Source: Streptomyces europaeiscabiei (GTDB taxonomy: Bacteria; Actinomycetota; Actinomycetes; Streptomycetales; Streptomycetaceae). From it: a stretch of 64,000 nt of DNA. This document shows positions 24,135 to 32,690 of the stretch, piece by piece. The translations under genes and the position numbers were made by a program. The stretch is taken from contig NZ_CP107841.1 of assembly GCF_036346855.1 (NCBI RefSeq), positions 1,550,001 through 1,614,000 on the forward strand, given 5' to 3'. The notes below the pieces were generated by a model. The model made no database searches. It was not told the origin of the DNA and was given only the letters and a program-made list of their open reading frames with translations. Every line of letters begins with the position of its first letter. Position 1 is the first letter of the stretch.

Positions 24135-25211
24135 TCAGGGGGCCTGGAGGCCGACCAGTTCGGCCAGCGCCGCCCGGTGGGCGCCCGCCGTGCCGTACGC
24201 GATGGAGTCGGCCTTCGCCCGCTTCAGGTACAGGTGGACCGGGTGCTCCCAGGTCATGCCGATCCCACCGTGCAGTTGCAGCGCCTCCTCGGCCGCGTGG
24301 ACGGCCACGGGCGCCGCGAAGGCCTGGGCGACGGCCACCGCGAGGTCGGCGTCGTCGCTGCCCGTGGCGAGCTGGTCGGCCGCGTTCCGGGCGGCCGCCC
24401 GCAGGTTGACGACCTCCAGCCACAGCTGTGCGAGGCGGTGCTTGAGCGCCTGGAAGCCGCCGACGGGCCGGTTGAACTGCTTGCGTTCCTTGAGGTAGCG
24501 GACCGTCTCGGTCAACGTCCACTCCGCGAGGCCGAGTTGCTCGGACGCCAGCAGCCCGGCCCCGGCACGCAGGGCCCGGCGTACGGCGGGTTCGGCGTCG
24601 CCGAGGAGCCGGCCCGGCGCCCCGTCGAGGACCACCTTCGCCAACGGCCGGGTCAGGTCCAGGGACACCTGCGGAGTGACGGTCACGGCGGAGGCGTCGA
24701 CCGCGTACAGGCCCCCGTCGTCGGCGGGCACCAGCAGCACATCGGCGACGGCGGCGTCCGCGATGCCGGTCAACTCCCCGTGCAGGGCGCCGCCTTCGTA
24801 CCGTACGACCTTGTAGGCGCTGCCTGCGGGAACGCTCAGCGAGACCGCCAGGGCGCCGATCGTCGTCGCGGACGCGAGCTGGGAGAGGAGGTCGTCGGCC
24901 CCGCACTCCAGCAGAGCCTCGGTGGCGACGACCGCGCTGGTCAGATAGGGGACCGGTGCGACCGCACGCCCCAACTCCTCCAGCACTACGGCCACTTCGC
25001 GATGGGTGGCGCCCTGACCTTCCAGCTCCTCCGGCACGAGCAGGCCTGCGAGGCCCATTCCTCCTGCGAGGGCCTTCCACGTCGCGATGTCGTGCGGGGC
25101 GTCCGACTCTGCGCGTGCGATCACGCCCGCCGCGTCGCAGTGGTCGGCCAGCAGGTCGCGGACGGCCTCGCGGAGGGCTTCCTCCTCCTCCGAGTACAGC
25201 AGGTCGGTCAT
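24135..25211 (-). CDS. Acyl-CoA dehydrogenase, small-type subunit without catalytic Glu
   Basis: A 358-residue flavoprotein-family subunit. The N-terminal helical domain (LREAVRDLLADHCD, WKALAGGMGLAGLLVPEELEG) and C-terminal domain (FNRPVGGFQALKHRLAQLWL, LHGGIGMTWEHPVHLYLKRA) are intact. At the position where many acyl-CoA dehydrogenases carry the catalytic base (xEGT) it reads SIAYGTAG, so that Glu is missing. Together with the partner gene, whose stop overlaps its start (ATGA), it probably forms an alpha2-beta2 heteromer like the paired dehydrogenases of steroid side-chain degradation in actinobacteria, with the active base supplied by the larger subunit. It is last in the operon. The CoA-ester substrate is unknown. 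Confidence 0.88.
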   Translation of the reverse strand: MTDLLYSEEEEALREAVRDLLADHCDAAGVIARAESDAPHDIATWKALAGGMGLAGLLVPEELEGQGATHREVAVVLEELGRAVAPVPYLTSAVVATEALLECGADDLLSQLASATTIGALAVSLSVPAGSAYKVVRYEGGALHGELTGIADAAVADVLLVPADDGGLYAVDASAVTVTPQVSLDLTRPLAKVVLDGAPGRLLGDAEPAVRRALRAGAGLLASEQLGLAEWTLTETVRYLKERKQFNRPVGGFQALKHRLAQLWLEVVNLRAAARNAADQLATGSDDADLAVAVAQAFAAPVAVHAAEEALQLHGGIGMTWEHPVHLYLKRAKADSIAYGTAGAHRAALAELVGLQAP

Positions 25212-26389
25212 CGGGCGAGGTCCTTCCAGGCGACGTCCTTGTCGGTGCGCGGCTCGCTGGGCAGGCCCAGGACGCGCTCGGCGACGATGTTCAGCAGGAC
25301 CTCGGTGGTCCCGCCCTCGATGCTGTTGCCCTTGGAGCGGAGGTAGCGGTAGCCGGCGTCACGACCGACGAAGTCGACCAGCTCGGGGCGCCGCATGGTC
25401 CAGTCGTCGTACAACAGACCTTCCTCGCCCCGGAGTTCGACCTCAAGGCCGCTGATCTCCTGGTTGAGGCGGGCGAAGGCGAGCTTCATGCCGGCGCCCT
25501 CGGGGCCGGGCTGTCCGGCGACGAGCTGCTGACGCAGCCGCTCGGCGGTGAGCCGAGCGGCCTCGGCCTCGACCCAGAGCTTCAGCAGCCGCTGGTGGAG
25601 GTCGTGGGTACGCAGTTCGGGGCGCTCGCGCCAGGTCCTGGCGACCGGGCCGATCATGCCGCCCTCACGCGGCAGCCGCATACCGCCGATGGCGACGCGC
25701 TCGTTGTTCAGCGTGGTCTGCGCGACCTTCCAGCCGTCGCCGACCTCGCCGAGGCGGCGCGCGTCCGGGATGCGGACGTCGGTGATGAACACCTCGTTGA
25801 ACTCGGCCTCGCCGGTGACCTGGCGCAGCGGCCGGACCTCGACGCCGGGGTCGGTCATGTCGCAGATGAAGTACGTGATGCCCCGGTGCTTGGGCACGTC
25901 CGGGTCGGTGCGGGCGATGAGGATGGCCCAGCGGGCGACGTGCGCGCTGGACGTCCACACCTTCTGCCCGTTGACCACCCACTCGTCGCCCTCCCGGACC
26001 GCTCGGGTCCCGAGCGCGGCGAGGTCGGAGCCGGCGCCGGGCTCGCTGAAGAGCTGGCACCAGACCTCCTCGCCCGTCCACAGCGGCCGCAGGTACTGCC
26101 GCTTCTGCTCCTGGGTGCCGTAGGCGAGGATCGTCGGCGCGGCCATGCCCAGGCCGATGCCGATGCGTCGCGGATCGTTGTCTGGGGCGCCTTCCGCCTC
26201 CAGGTCCGCGTCCACCACGGCCTGGAGGGAGCGCGGGGCGCCGAGCCCGCCGAGGCCCTCGGGGTAGTGCACCCAGGCGAGCCCGGCGTCGAAGCGGGCG
26301 CGCAGGAAGTCCAGGCGGTCGGTGGTGGCGGGCGGGTACGCGGCCAGCAACTCGGCCGTGCGGCGCCTGAGGTCGGCTGCGTCGGTCAT
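25208..26389 (-). CDS. Acyl-CoA dehydrogenase, large-type subunit
   Basis: A 393-residue acyl-CoA dehydrogenase. Hallmarks include FSEPGAGSDLAALGTRAVRE (near residue 115), WVVNGQKVWTSSAHVARWAI, TLNNERVAIGG (a Glu at the isovaleryl-CoA-dehydrogenase-type base position) and KGNSIEGGTTEV near the end. It overlaps the quinone-oxidoreductase gene upstream and the second dehydrogenase downstream by four bases each, so all three are translationally coupled. It transfers electrons to electron-transfer flavoprotein while making an enoyl-CoA; the chain or ring attached to CoA cannot be read. Confidence 0.9.
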   Translation of the reverse strand: MTDAADLRRRTAELLAAYPPATTDRLDFLRARFDAGLAWVHYPEGLGGLGAPRSLQAVVDADLEAEGAPDNDPRRIGIGLGMAAPTILAYGTQEQKRQYLRPLWTGEEVWCQLFSEPGAGSDLAALGTRAVREGDEWVVNGQKVWTSSAHVARWAILIARTDPDVPKHRGITYFICDMTDPGVEVRPLRQVTGEAEFNEVFITDVRIPDARRLGEVGDGWKVAQTTLNNERVAIGGMRLPREGGMIGPVARTWRERPELRTHDLHQRLLKLWVEAEAARLTAERLRQQLVAGQPGPEGAGMKLAFARLNQEISGLEVELRGEEGLLYDDWTMRRPELVDFVGRDAGYRYLRSKGNSIEGGTTEVLLNIVAERVLGLPSEPRTDKDVAWKDLAR

Positions 26390-27363
26390 GCGGCGGCTCC
26401 GTTCTCCAGCGAGGGCACCACGACGACCCGGCCGGTGGTGACGCCGTCCGCGACGCGCTGCACGGCGGCCGCGGCCCCGCCGAGCGGCGTGCGCTCGCTC
26501 ACCAGCGGCTTGACGACGCCCCGGGCCGCCAGCTCGGTGAGCTGCTCGTGGCAGTGCTGGACCAGCTTCGGGTTCTTGGTGTTGTACAGACCCCAGTGCA
26601 GGCCGAGGATCGAGTAGTTCTTGACGAGGGCGTGGTTGAGGCCGGGGCTGGGGATCGTCCCGCCGGCGAAGCCGACGACCACGATGCGTCCCTCGAAGGC
26701 GACGACCTTGGTCGACTGCGTGTAGGCCTCGCCGCCCACGGGGTCGTAGATCACGTCCGCGCCCCGGCCTCCGGTGGCTTCCTTCACGGCGGAGACGACG
26801 TCCTCGCTCCGCCGGTCGACCACCACGTCACAGCCCAGCTCCCGGGCCACGACGGCCTTCTCGGCGCCGCCGACGACGCCGATGACCGTCGCCCCGGCCG
26901 CCTTGCCGAGCTGCACGGCCGCGCTGCCGACCCCTCCCGCGGCGGCGTGGACGAGCAGGGTCTCCCCCGCTTCGAGGCGGGCCCGGCGGTGGAGGCCGAA
27001 CCAGCCCGTCTGGTAACCGATGTGCAGGGCCGCGACCTCGGCGTCGTCCAGCGCCTCGGGCGCGGGCAGCAGCGCGGCGGCGTCCGCGACCGCGTACTCG
27101 GCGAGGCCGCCGTACGGCAGCGCCGGGTTGGCGATGACCCGGCGGCCGTCCTCGGTCTCACCGCAGATCTCCACGCCCGGGGTGAACGGGAGCGGAGGCC
27201 TGACCTGGTAGTGGCCCCGGCACATCAGGACATCGGGGAAGTTGATGTTCGCGGCGCGCACCTTCAGCAGGACCTGGCCGTCACCGGGCGTGGGCCGCTC
27301 CACGTCCTGGAGCCGCATCACCTCGCTCGGCTCGCCGTTCTCGTGCACTTGCCATGCCTGCAT
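26386..27363 (-). CDS. NADPH:quinone-oxidoreductase-type zinc-less alcohol dehydrogenase (MDR family)
   Basis: A 325-residue medium-chain reductase. The catalytic domain starts MQAWQVHENGEPSEVMRL and includes NINFPDVLMCRGHYQ and FTPGVEICGE. The Rossmann motif is VHAAAGGVGSAAVQLGKAAG near residue 145, and DVIYDPVGGEAY follows. Zinc-ligand cysteines are absent, as in quinone oxidoreductases and enoyl reductases. It leads the three-gene operon with two acyl-CoA dehydrogenases, suggesting reduction of an unsaturated or quinone intermediate in the same catabolic route. A TetR-type palindrome lies 66 bases upstream. Confidence 0.88.
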   Translation of the reverse strand: MQAWQVHENGEPSEVMRLQDVERPTPGDGQVLLKVRAANINFPDVLMCRGHYQVRPPLPFTPGVEICGETEDGRRVIANPALPYGGLAEYAVADAAALLPAPEALDDAEVAALHIGYQTGWFGLHRRARLEAGETLLVHAAAGGVGSAAVQLGKAAGATVIGVVGGAEKAVVARELGCDVVVDRRSEDVVSAVKEATGGRGADVIYDPVGGEAYTQSTKVVAFEGRIVVVGFAGGTIPSPGLNHALVKNYSILGLHWGLYNTKNPKLVQHCHEQLTELAARGVVKPLVSERTPLGGAAAAVQRVADGVTTGRVVVVPSLENGAAA

Positions 27364-27428
27364 GCGGTGCCTCCACGGACTGCTTCGGACTGCTTCGTCT
27401 GACCGGGGTCGACTGTCGCATGCATACT

Positions 27429-27440
27429 AAGCGGTCGCTT
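27429..27440. promoter_or_regulatory. TetR-type operator AAGCGGTCGCTT
   Basis: Perfect AAGCG/CGCTT arms around GT, flanked by CT and GC, in the 113-base gap upstream of the oxidoreductase/acyl-CoA dehydrogenase operon. The shape is typical of TetR regulators of actinobacterial fatty-acid or sterol catabolism. No tetR gene is adjacent, so the repressor would act from elsewhere. Confidence 0.6.
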
Positions 27441-27476
27441 GCCCTCCGAGGAACAGCCCGGGCGCAGTAGCGTGCG

Positions 27477-28073
27477 TCACGAACGCGCGGGCCTGGCCCG
27501 TACGTGCATCCGCTCCCCCTGCGGCCCGAACAGGCTGAGGAACTCCACCGGCCCCTCCCCCGTCGAGCCGAACCAGTGCGGGACCCGGGTGTCGAACTCG
27601 GCGGCCTCCCCGGCGACCATCACCACATCGTGTTCGCCGAGCACGACACGCAGTTTCCCGGACATGACATACAGCCATTCGTAGCCCTCGTGGGTGCGCG
27701 GCTCCGGCTCCTGCCGCGACTGGGGCACGAGGACCTTGAAGGCCTGGAGGCCGCCCGGCTGCCGGGTGAGCGGCCAGTACGTCCGGCCGTGCCGCTGGAT
27801 CGGCTTCGACCGCACCCGCGGGTCGCCGACCGGCGGCTCCCCGATCAGCTCGTCCAACGGCACCTGGTGGGCCCGCGCGATCGGCAGCAGCAGCTCCAGG
27901 CTGGGCTTGCGCAGCCCCGACTCCAGCCGTGACAGCGTGCTCACCGAGATACCGGTCGCCTCCGACAGCCCGGCGAGCGTCGCCTCGCGCTCCTTCCGGA
28001 TCCGTCGCAATCGCGGCCCGACTCCGGCGAGGACCTCGTCCGTGCCGCTCGCCCTCTCACTCGTGTCACTCAT
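27477..28073 (-). CDS. XRE-family regulator with C-terminal cupin domain
   Basis: A 198-residue regulator. Residues 18-75 form an XRE helix-turn-helix (LRRIRKEREATLAGLSEATG, SVSTLSRLESGLRKPSLELL). Residues about 110-190 form a small cupin (RTHEGYEWLYVMSGKLRVVL, DTRVPHWFGSTGEGPVEFLS), which usually binds a small ligand or metal. It is divergent from a thioredoxin-reductase-like gene and is likely to control it. No ribosome-binding site precedes the ATG; instead a promoter -10 element ends seven bases upstream, indicating a leaderless transcript. Confidence 0.9.
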   Translation of the reverse strand: MSDTSERASGTDEVLAGVGPRLRRIRKEREATLAGLSEATGISVSTLSRLESGLRKPSLELLLPIARAHQVPLDELIGEPPVGDPRVRSKPIQRHGRTYWPLTRQPGGLQAFKVLVPQSRQEPEPRTHEGYEWLYVMSGKLRVVLGEHDVVMVAGEAAEFDTRVPHWFGSTGEGPVEFLSLFGPQGERMHVRARPARS

Positions 28074-28079
28074 CCCACT

Positions 28080-28108
28080 ATTGCAGTTTCGGCAAAGGCG
28101 TTTGTCAA
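28080..28108 (-). promoter_or_regulatory. Promoter of the XRE-cupin gene, predicted leaderless
   Basis: On the minus strand TTGACA and TGCAAT are separated by 17 bases. The -10 ends seven bases before the ATG, so transcription should begin at or beside the start codon. The sequence between the divergent genes also contains the likely operator of the XRE protein, which I cannot define. Confidence 0.65.
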
Positions 28109-28150
28109 TGCGGCCGTGTTCGGGCGACCGTCGTCGTGGAGGTGGTCACC

Positions 28151-29080
28151 ATGACCGAGCAGTACGAAGTGATCGTCATCGGCGGCGGCGCGGCGGGGCT
28201 CTCCGCAGCCCTGGTCCTGGGCCGGGCCCGGCGGCGCACACTGGTCGTCGACGCCGGCGAACCCCGCAACGCGCCCGCCGCGCACATGCAGGGCTTTCTC
28301 TCCCGGGACGGGATGCCGCCGGCGGAGTTCCTGGCCGTGGGCCGGGAGGAGATCGCCCGCTACGGCGTCGACCTGGTCCGGGGCAGGGCGGTGGACGTGA
28401 CCCGGGGCGATGACGGCCGGAGCTTCACCGTGACGCTCGCCGACGGCCGGTCCCCGCGGGCCCGGCGCCTCGTCGTCGCCACCGGCCTGAAGGACGAGCT
28501 CCCGACCGTCCCCGGCGTGGCCGAGCGCTTCGGCCGGGATGTCCTGCACTGCCCCTACTGCCACGGCTGGGAGGTCCGCGACCAGCCCTTCGGCGTCCTC
28601 GCCACGACTCCGATGAGCGTCCACCAGGCCCTGATGGTCTCCCAGTGGTCCAAGGACGTGACCCTCTTCCTCCACGAGGTCCCCGAGACCGACCTCTCCG
28701 ACGACGACCTGCGCCGCCTGGCCGCCGCCGGGGTCTCGGTGGTCCCCGGCGAGGTCGAGAGCCTGGTCGTCACCGAGGACCGCCTCACCGGGGTCCGGCT
28801 CACCGACGGCACGGTCTGCGACCGCTCGGTCCTGTTCACGGCCCCCCGCCCGATCCCGCGGACCAGCCTGCTGGAGAAGCTGGGCGCCGACCTGAACGAG
28901 ACGCCGTTCGGCGCGTACCCCACGGTCGACCCGACCGGCCTGACCTCGGTTCCCGGCGTCTGGGCCGTCGGCAACGCGATGGGCTTCTCGGAGCAGGTGG
29001 TCAACGCGGCGTCGTCCGGCTACCGGGCGGGCGCCACGATCAATGGGGAACTGCTGATGACGGACTTGGACACAGCGTGA
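28151..29080 (+). CDS. Thioredoxin-reductase-like NAD(P)/FAD oxidoreductase
   Basis: A 309-residue flavoprotein. The FAD-binding motif is VIVIGGGAAGLSAALVLGRA at residues 7-27, the redox-active disulfide is CPYCHGWE near residue 135, and a second FAD contact is PGVWAVGNAMGF near 275. The NAD(P) motif GxGxxA is not preserved (VLATTPMSVHQALM), a feature of the low-NADPH thioredoxin-reductase-like group, some of which make disulfides in natural products. GGAGGTGG precedes the ATG. It is divergent from the XRE-cupin regulator. The physiological thiol partner is unknown. Confidence 0.88.
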   Translation: MTEQYEVIVIGGGAAGLSAALVLGRARRRTLVVDAGEPRNAPAAHMQGFLSRDGMPPAEFLAVGREEIARYGVDLVRGRAVDVTRGDDGRSFTVTLADGRSPRARRLVVATGLKDELPTVPGVAERFGRDVLHCPYCHGWEVRDQPFGVLATTPMSVHQALMVSQWSKDVTLFLHEVPETDLSDDDLRRLAAAGVSVVPGEVESLVVTEDRLTGVRLTDGTVCDRSVLFTAPRPIPRTSLLEKLGADLNETPFGAYPTVDPTGLTSVPGVWAVGNAMGFSEQVVNAASSGYRAGATINGELLMTDLDTA

Positions 29081-29090
29081 TCGCTCGGCC

Positions 29091-29160
29091 CGCAGGGCCG
29101 TCCGGGGGCACGGGGAACCGCGCGACAGGCCACGACGCACCCGCACCCGCCCGTCCAGCC
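29091..29160. repeat. Dispersed Streptomyces intergenic repeat, degenerate copy
   Basis: The segment containing GGGGGCACGGGGAACCGCGC followed by an Arg/Pro-codon-like CACGACGCACCCGCACCCGC tract is a degenerate copy of the genus-wide element seen more clearly at 58603-58668. It sits between the reductase gene and the DNA ligase gene. Confidence 0.6.
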
Positions 29161-29211
29161 GCATCCCCGACCCAATAGGCGCCCGGCAGAACTCCGTAGG
29201 ACCATGGCTGC

Positions 29212-30750
29212 ATGCTCTTCGCCCGGCTCGCCCGCGTGTCGCAAGAGGTCGCCGCCACCTCGGCCCGGTCCCGGAAGACCGCCCTGCTCGCCGAACTGTT
29301 CGCCGACGCCGACGCCGGCGACGTACCGATCGTCATCCCCTATCTCGCGGGCCGGCTGCCCCAGGGCCGCCTGGGCGTCGGCTGGAAGGTCCTCGACCAG
29401 CACATCCCGCCGGCCACCACTCCCACCCTCACCGTCCGCGAGGTGGACGCCCGCCTCACGGCGATCGGTACTGCCACCGGCCCCGGTTCGCAGGCCGAAC
29501 GCAGGCGCCTGGTCGGCGAGTTGCTGGCGGCGGCCACCGAGGACGAACAGCGGTACCTGTTCGGGCTGCTCACCGGTGAGGTCCGGCAGGGCGCGCTGGA
29601 CGCGGTGGCCATCGACGGGCTGGCCGGGGCCACCGGGGCGCCCGCCGCCGAGGTACGGCGGGCCGTGATGCTCGCCGGCTCGCTCCGGACGGTGGCGCAG
29701 GCGCTGCTGACTGAGGGGCCGTCGGCTCTCGCGGGGTTCCGGCTCACCGTCGGGCAGCCCGTCCTGCCGATGCTGGCGCACAGCGCGTCCTCCGTCGCCC
29801 AGGCCGTGGCGAAGCTGAGCGTGTGCGCGGTGGAGGAGAAGCTGGACGGCATCCGTGTCCAGGTCCACCGCGACGGCGGCGACGTACGGCTGTACACCCG
29901 CACCCTGGACGACATGACCGACCGGTTGCCCGAACTCACCACTGCCGCACTGGAGTTGAAGGGCGAGCGGTTCATCCTGGACGGGGAGGTGATCGCGTTC
30001 GACGAGACCGGGCGGCCACGTTCCTTCCAGGAGACGGCGGGGCGGGTCGGCTCGCGGCTGGACGTGGCGACGGCGGCCCGGCAGGTGCCCGTCGCGCCGG
30101 TCTTCTTCGACGCGCTGTCCGTGGACGGCCAGGACCTCCTCGACCTGCCCCTCACCGACCGCCACGCCGTACTGGCCCGCCTCGTCCCGGAGCCCATGCG
30201 GGTACGGCGCACCCTCGTGGCCGGTCCCGGCGACCTGCCCGAGGCGGAGCGCTTCCTCGCCGACACCCTGGAACGCGGCCACGAAGGTGTCGTGCTGAAG
30301 GCCCTCGACGCCCCCTACAGCGCGGGCCGGCGCGGGGCGTCCTGGCTGAAGGTCAAGCCGGTGCACACCCTCGATCTGGTGGTCCTGGCCGCCGAGTGGG
30401 GCCACGGCCGCCGCACGGGCAGGCTCTCCAACCTCCATCTCGGAGCCCGCACCGCCGACGGCTCCTTCGCCATGCTCGGCAAGACCTTCAAGGGCATGAC
30501 CGACGCGCTGCTGGCCTGGCAGACAGAACGGCTGACGGGCCTGGCCGTGGAGGAGCACGGCTGGGGCGTCACCGTACGCCCCGAACTCGTCGTCGAGATC
30601 GCCTACGACGGCCTGCAGCGCTCGACCCGTTACCCGGCCGGCGTCACCCTCCGTTTCGCCCGTGTGATCCGCTATCGCGAGGACAAGACCCCGGCGGAAG
30701 CCGATACGGTCGAGACCCTGCTCGCCGCACACCCCGAGGTGACTCGTTGA
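29212..30750 (+). CDS. ATP-dependent DNA ligase (LigB type)
   Basis: A 512-residue ligase that seals nicks using ATP; LigB-type enzymes in actinobacteria are accessory to the NAD-dependent LigA. The N-terminal DNA-binding domain (MLFARLARVSQEVAATSARS, DEQRYLFGLLTGEVRQGALD) precedes the nucleotidyltransferase core with the adenylated lysine in EEKLDGIRVQ (Lys210), FILDGEVIAFD, GHEGVVLKAL, ASWLKVKP. The OB-fold follows (TVRPELVVEIAYDGLQRSTR). No clear ribosome-binding site precedes the ATG. The Nudix gene starts inside its stop codon. Confidence 0.93.
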   Translation: MLFARLARVSQEVAATSARSRKTALLAELFADADAGDVPIVIPYLAGRLPQGRLGVGWKVLDQHIPPATTPTLTVREVDARLTAIGTATGPGSQAERRRLVGELLAAATEDEQRYLFGLLTGEVRQGALDAVAIDGLAGATGAPAAEVRRAVMLAGSLRTVAQALLTEGPSALAGFRLTVGQPVLPMLAHSASSVAQAVAKLSVCAVEEKLDGIRVQVHRDGGDVRLYTRTLDDMTDRLPELTTAALELKGERFILDGEVIAFDETGRPRSFQETAGRVGSRLDVATAARQVPVAPVFFDALSVDGQDLLDLPLTDRHAVLARLVPEPMRVRRTLVAGPGDLPEAERFLADTLERGHEGVVLKALDAPYSAGRRGASWLKVKPVHTLDLVVLAAEWGHGRRTGRLSNLHLGARTADGSFAMLGKTFKGMTDALLAWQTERLTGLAVEEHGWGVTVRPELVVEIAYDGLQRSTRYPAGVTLRFARVIRYREDKTPAEADTVETLLAAHPEVTR

Positions 30751-31214
30751 CCACACCCAAGCGCAGCGCCGGCCTCCTGCTGCACCGCCGCACCGAGCAC
30801 GGCGTCGAGGTCCTGCTCGGCCATATGGGCGGCCCGCTCTTCGCGCACAAGGACGCGGGGGCCTGGAGCGTGCCCAAGGGCGAGTACCAACCGGACGAGC
30901 CCGCCTGGGACGCGGCCCGCCGGGAGTTCCAGGAGGAACTGGGGCTGGCGCCGCCGGACGGCGAGGCCGTACCGCTGGGCGAGGTGCGGCAGAGGAACGG
31001 CAAGATCGTCACGGCCTGGGCGATCGAGGCGGACCTCGACCCGGCGACCGTCGTGCCGGGGACCTTTCGCATGGAGTGGCCGCCGAGGTCGGGGCGGATC
31101 CAGGAGTTCCCGGAGCTGGACCGCGTGGAGTGGCTCACCGTCGAACGGGCCCGTGCCGTGCTCGTACCGGCGCAGGCGATGTTTCTCGACCGTCTTCTGG
31201 AGCACTCGGACTGA
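30747..31214 (+). CDS. Nudix hydrolase coupled to DNA ligase
   Basis: A 155-residue Nudix hydrolase. The Nudix box is complete: GEYQPDEPAWDAARREFQEE followed by LGL. The TTG start overlaps the ligase stop (TTGA), with GAGGTGAC ahead, so translation is coupled. Nudix enzymes remove pyrophosphate from nucleotides, capped RNA or damaged triphosphates; here the link to a ligase suggests sanitising nucleotides or a role in nucleic-acid end processing, by context only. The substrate is unknown. Confidence 0.9.
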   Translation: MTTPKRSAGLLLHRRTEHGVEVLLGHMGGPLFAHKDAGAWSVPKGEYQPDEPAWDAARREFQEELGLAPPDGEAVPLGEVRQRNGKIVTAWAIEADLDPATVVPGTFRMEWPPRSGRIQEFPELDRVEWLTVERARAVLVPAQAMFLDRLLEHSD

Positions 31215-31279
31215 GTCCGCGTTGCGGCGTAGCCAATCGCGCGGGAAGGTCGAAGGACAGCCCACGCAGGAGGCCGGCC

Positions 31280-32665
31280 ATGCCCATCGCCACGGTCAAC
31301 CCGGCGAACGGCGAGACGCTCAAGACCTACGACGCCCTGGGCGAGGAGGAGATCGAGCGTCGCCTCGCCACCGCCGACACCACGTTCCGCACGTACCGGA
31401 CGACGTCTTTCGCGGAACGCGCCCGGCTGATGCGCAGGGCCGCCGAGCTCCTCGACGAGGACACCGAGGACGTCGCCCGGGTGATGACCACCGAGATGGG
31501 CAAGCCGGTCAGGCAGGCCCGCGCCGAGGCCGCCAAGTGCGCGAAGGCGATGCGGTGGTACGCCGACCACGCCGAGGTGCTGCTCACCGACGTGGAGCCG
31601 TCAGACGCGGATGTGAAGGACTCGGGCGCGTCCCGCGTCCTGGTCCGCTACCGGCCGCTCGGCCCGGTGCTCGCCGTGATGCCGTGGAACTTCCCGCTCT
31701 GGCAGGTGATCCGCTTCGCCGCGCCCGCCCTGATGGCCGGCAACGTGGGCCTGCTCAAGCACGCCTCCAACGTCCCGCAGACCGCGCTCTACCTGGAAGA
31801 TCTCTTCCACCGGGCGGGATTCCCCGAGGGCTGCTTCCAGACGCTGCTGGTCGGTTCCGGCGCCGTCGAGGACATCCTGCGCGACCCGCGGGTGAAGGCC
31901 GCCACCCTCACCGGCAGCGAGCCCGCCGGCCGGGCCGTCGCCTCGGTCGCCGGGGACGAGGTCAAGAAGACGGTCCTGGAGCTGGGCGGCAGCGACCCGT
32001 ACGTCGTGCTGCCGTCCGCCGACATCGACCGGGCCGCCGAGATCGCCGTCACCGCCCGGGTGCAGAACGCCGGGCAGTCGTGCATCGCCGCCAAGCGGTT
32101 CATCGTGCACGCCGACGTGTACGACGCCTTCACCGAGCGGTTCGTCGAGGCCATGAAGGCGCTGAAGGTCGGAGACCCGCTCGACGAGGACACCGACGTC
32201 GGCCCGCTCTCCGGCGAGCGGGGCCGCGAGGACCTGGAGGAGCTGGTCGACGAGGCCGTGGAGAGCGGCGCCACCGTCCTGTGCGGCGCCGAACGCCCCG
32301 ACGGGCCGGGCTGGTTCTACCCGCCGACCGTCCTCGCCGACATCACCCCCGAGATGCGCGTCCACCAGGAGGAGACCTTCGGCCCGGTCGCCACGCTGTA
32401 CCGGGTCGCCGACCTCGACGAAGCGATCGCGATCGCCAACGACACGCCCTTCGGACTCAGCTCCAACGTGTGGACACGGGACGCCGCCGAGGTCGAACGC
32501 CTCGTCCGGGACCTCGACGCCGGCGCCGTCTACGTCAACGGGATGACGGCCTCCCACCCGGCGTTCCCGTTCGGCGGGGTCAAGCGCTCCGGATACGGGC
32601 GTGAGCTGTCCGGACACGGAATCCGGGAGTTCTGCAACATCACCACCGTGTGGCACGGGGCGTGA
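31280..32665 (+). CDS. NAD(P)-dependent succinate-semialdehyde dehydrogenase family enzyme
   Basis: A 461-residue aldehyde dehydrogenase. The start ATVNPANGETLKTYDALGEE is typical of the GabD group. The cofactor motif MPWNFPLWQVIRFAAPALMA, catalytic Glu234 (LELGGSDPY) and nucleophile Cys268 (NAGQSCIAAKRF) are intact, and the tail AFPFGGVKRSGYGRELSGHG is conserved. AGGAGG precedes the ATG. It probably oxidises succinate semialdehyde from GABA or polyamine breakdown, though related enzymes accept other aldehydes. The neighbours do not add specificity. Confidence 0.9.
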   Translation: MPIATVNPANGETLKTYDALGEEEIERRLATADTTFRTYRTTSFAERARLMRRAAELLDEDTEDVARVMTTEMGKPVRQARAEAAKCAKAMRWYADHAEVLLTDVEPSDADVKDSGASRVLVRYRPLGPVLAVMPWNFPLWQVIRFAAPALMAGNVGLLKHASNVPQTALYLEDLFHRAGFPEGCFQTLLVGSGAVEDILRDPRVKAATLTGSEPAGRAVASVAGDEVKKTVLELGGSDPYVVLPSADIDRAAEIAVTARVQNAGQSCIAAKRFIVHADVYDAFTERFVEAMKALKVGDPLDEDTDVGPLSGERGREDLEELVDEAVESGATVLCGAERPDGPGWFYPPTVLADITPEMRVHQEETFGPVATLYRVADLDEAIAIANDTPFGLSSNVWTRDAAEVERLVRDLDAGAVYVNGMTASHPAFPFGGVKRSGYGRELSGHGIREFCNITTVWHGA

Positions 32666-32690
32666 GCGTTCCGCGGCTACCATCCCCGTT

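Noticed and set aside
24015..26617. Plus-strand frames opposite the acyl-CoA dehydrogenases
   Set aside because: They have no domains and are fully antisense to well-supported, overlapping minus-strand genes.
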